A stretch of DNA of 64,000 nucleotides from an uncultured Sulfitobacter sp. Lineage in GTDB: Bacteria; Pseudomonadota; Alphaproteobacteria; Rhodobacterales; Rhodobacteraceae. Numbering within the stretch: the first letter of the stretch is position 1; every line of letters begins with the position of its first letter. Where the stretch lies: the NCBI RefSeq assembly GCF_947502895.1, contig NZ_CANNBM010000002.1:1-64000 (forward strand), in the 5' to 3' direction. Below, piece by piece: positions 62,996-64,000 of this stretch. The notes beneath the pieces are model-generated. The model was not told the origin of the DNA and did not search any database. It saw only the letters and a list, made by a program, of their open reading frames with translations. The translations under genes and the position numbers were made by a program.

Positions 62996-63889
62996 TTGAA
63001 CATTGAAGAAATCCTGCTGGACTTGCTGCAAAATAACCTTGGCTGGTTGCTGTTGGCAGTTGTATTGATACTGGTCGTTCTCAAAGGCGTTAAAATCGTC
63101 CCCCAGTCAGAGCAACACGTGGTCGAGCGGTTTGGCCGCCTGCGTTCGGTTCTTGGGCCAGGGATCAACCTGATCGTGCCGTTCTTCGACAAGGTCGCTC
63201 ACCAAATCTCTATTCTGGAACGCCAGCTGCCCACCGCGTCGCAAGATGCAATCACCCGCGATAACGTATTGGTGCAGGTGGATACATCCGTTTTCTACCG
63301 CATCATCGAGCCGGAAAAAACTGTCTACCGTATCCGCGATATCGACAATGCCATTGCGACCACGGTAGCCGGTATTGTACGCGCCGAAATCGGTATGATG
63401 GATCTGGACGAGGTTCAGGCGAACCGATCTGCGCTGATCACAACGATCAAGCGGAATGTTGAAGAGTCGGTAGAGAACTGGGGTATTGAAGTGACCCGTG
63501 CCGAGATTCTGGACGTGAACCTTGATGCCGCCACCCGCGCCGCCATGATGCAGCAGCTAAACGCCGAGCGTGCACGCCGCGCCCAAGTGACCGAGGCCGA
63601 AGGCTCCAAGCGCGCGGTCGAGCTTGCCGCCGATGCCGAGCTTTACGCCTCAGAGCAAACCGCAAAAGCGCGTCGCGTACTGGCCGATGCCGAAGCCTAT
63701 GCGACCCAGGTTGTTGCTACCGCAATCAACGAGAACGGACTTGAGGCCGCGCAGTACCAAATCGCGCTTAAACAGGTCGAGGCCTTTGGCACGATGAGCA
63801 ATGGTCAGGGCAGCAATACGGTTATCGTGCCGTCCGAGGCCCTTGCCGCCTTTGGCGATGCGTTCAAACTGCTGCGCGGGCGCGGCTGA
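62996..63889 (+). CDS. SPFH/Band 7 family protein (stomatin-like, paraslipin)
   Basis: 297 residues from a TTG at 62996 with GGGGA eight bases upstream; a TTG at 62981 in the same frame is an alternative. One membrane helix (about 12-32), an SPFH domain (SEQHVVERFGRLRSVLGPGINLIVPFFD onward), and a helical C-terminus ending in KLLRGRG. Stomatin-type SPFH proteins form rings in the inner membrane and work with an NfeD partner. NfeD starts at the overlapping TGATG. Confidence 0.9.
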   Translation: MNIEEILLDLLQNNLGWLLLAVVLILVVLKGVKIVPQSEQHVVERFGRLRSVLGPGINLIVPFFDKVAHQISILERQLPTASQDAITRDNVLVQVDTSVFYRIIEPEKTVYRIRDIDNAIATTVAGIVRAEIGMMDLDEVQANRSALITTIKRNVEESVENWGIEVTRAEILDVNLDAATRAAMMQQLNAERARRAQVTEAEGSKRAVELAADAELYASEQTAKARRVLADAEAYATQVVATAINENGLEAAQYQIALKQVEAFGTMSNGQGSNTVIVPSEALAAFGDAFKLLRGRG

Positions 63890-64000
63890 TGGAGGGTCTT
63901 CTTAACATCTGGTGGGTCTGGCTTTGCGCCGCCCTTGGTCTCGCATTGATTGAACTCATTGCCCCCGCCTCTGTGTTTTTGGGATTCGCTTTGGGTGCGC
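63889..64000 (+). CDS. NfeD-like membrane protein, N-terminal fragment
   Basis: 37 codons are visible before the right edge. The ATG overlaps the stop of the SPFH gene (TGATG). The hydrophobic start (WWVWLCAALGLALIELIAPASVFLGFALGA) is the typical first helix pair of short NfeD proteins, partners of stomatin-like SPFH proteins. The rest lies outside the window. Confidence 0.75.
   Translation, partial: MEGLLNIWWVWLCAALGLALIELIAPASVFLGFALGA

Overview
The window (about 60% GC) reads as a chromosomal segment of an alphaproteobacterium of the order Rhodobacterales, most likely the Roseobacter group. The signs are a DksA with a one-cysteine zinc-finger remnant, the amiC-mrcA-prfB order, the RSP_2648 / RSP_2647-type PIN and RNA-methyltransferase pair, a Bpt leucyltransferase, DUF2852 and DUF2927 proteins, a large FcbT-type TRAP transporter and a phenylacetate (paa) cluster. 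The genus cannot be fixed from sequence reading alone. The region is mostly ordinary, densely packed, vertically inherited chromosome.

Layout. 1-1838: 5' part of an RTX-type calcium-binding surface protein (minus strand, runs off the left edge), then about 1.2 kb without a recognisable gene and a tRNA-Leu(CAA). 3.3-8.0 kb: YqaA-like membrane protein and DsbB, an Lrp/AsnC regulator divergent from an arginase / ornithine cyclodeaminase operon, and an FAD monooxygenase. 8.1-14.9 kb: dksA, then a MoxR ATPase / VWA cluster with small membrane proteins and a DUF2927 lipoprotein in between, a cytochrome P450 and an M48 peptidase. 14.9-20.7 kb: a minus-strand run glnE, small protein, lipoprotein, RNA methyltransferase, PIN nuclease. 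20.9-23.0 kb: DUF2852 and RDD proteins, bpt, and a small gene. 23.2-30.1 kb: a three-gene TRAP transporter facing a sCache histidine kinase and NarL-type regulator. 30.2-33.1 kb: ilv leader peptide and attenuator, ilvB, a small membrane protein, ilvN. 33.2-37.4 kb: Rieske oxygenase, amidase, DUF2189 protein and an NTF2-like protein. 37.5-46.9 kb: prfB, mrcA, amiC, an aminotransferase, a BepA-like protease, a DsbA-like protein and a glycosyltransferase. 47-51 kb: a sulfotransferase-like gene, two identical tRNA-Asp genes bracketing a small accessory segment, two tRNA-Val genes, a phosphatase and an HU-like protein. 51-64 kb: lon, the paa cluster (thiolase, paaA, a DUF3291 gene, paaBCDE, paaZ), tgt, and an SPFH / NfeD pair cut by the right edge.

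How the parts work together. Arginase plus ornithine cyclodeaminase would turn arginine into urea, ammonia and proline. PaaABCDE epoxidises phenylacetyl-CoA, PaaZ opens and oxidises the ring product, and the thiolase finishes the chain; the CoA ligase (paaK) and paaF/G/H are not in this window. The TRAP permease probably imports an organic acid under control of the divergent two-component system, whose likely binding sites are a tandem repeat in the shared intergenic region. The ilv genes show a complete transcription-attenuation leader.

The most notable points are regulatory or architectural rather than a new mobile or defence system: the ilv attenuator, two matched 19-bp palindromes upstream of the DUF2852 gene, the tandem repeat between the TRAP operon and its kinase, the Asp-to-Glu change in the ThDP/Mg motif of IlvB, the DUF3291 gene inside the paa operon, and a tRNA-Asp-bracketed segment with a decayed phosphatase gene.
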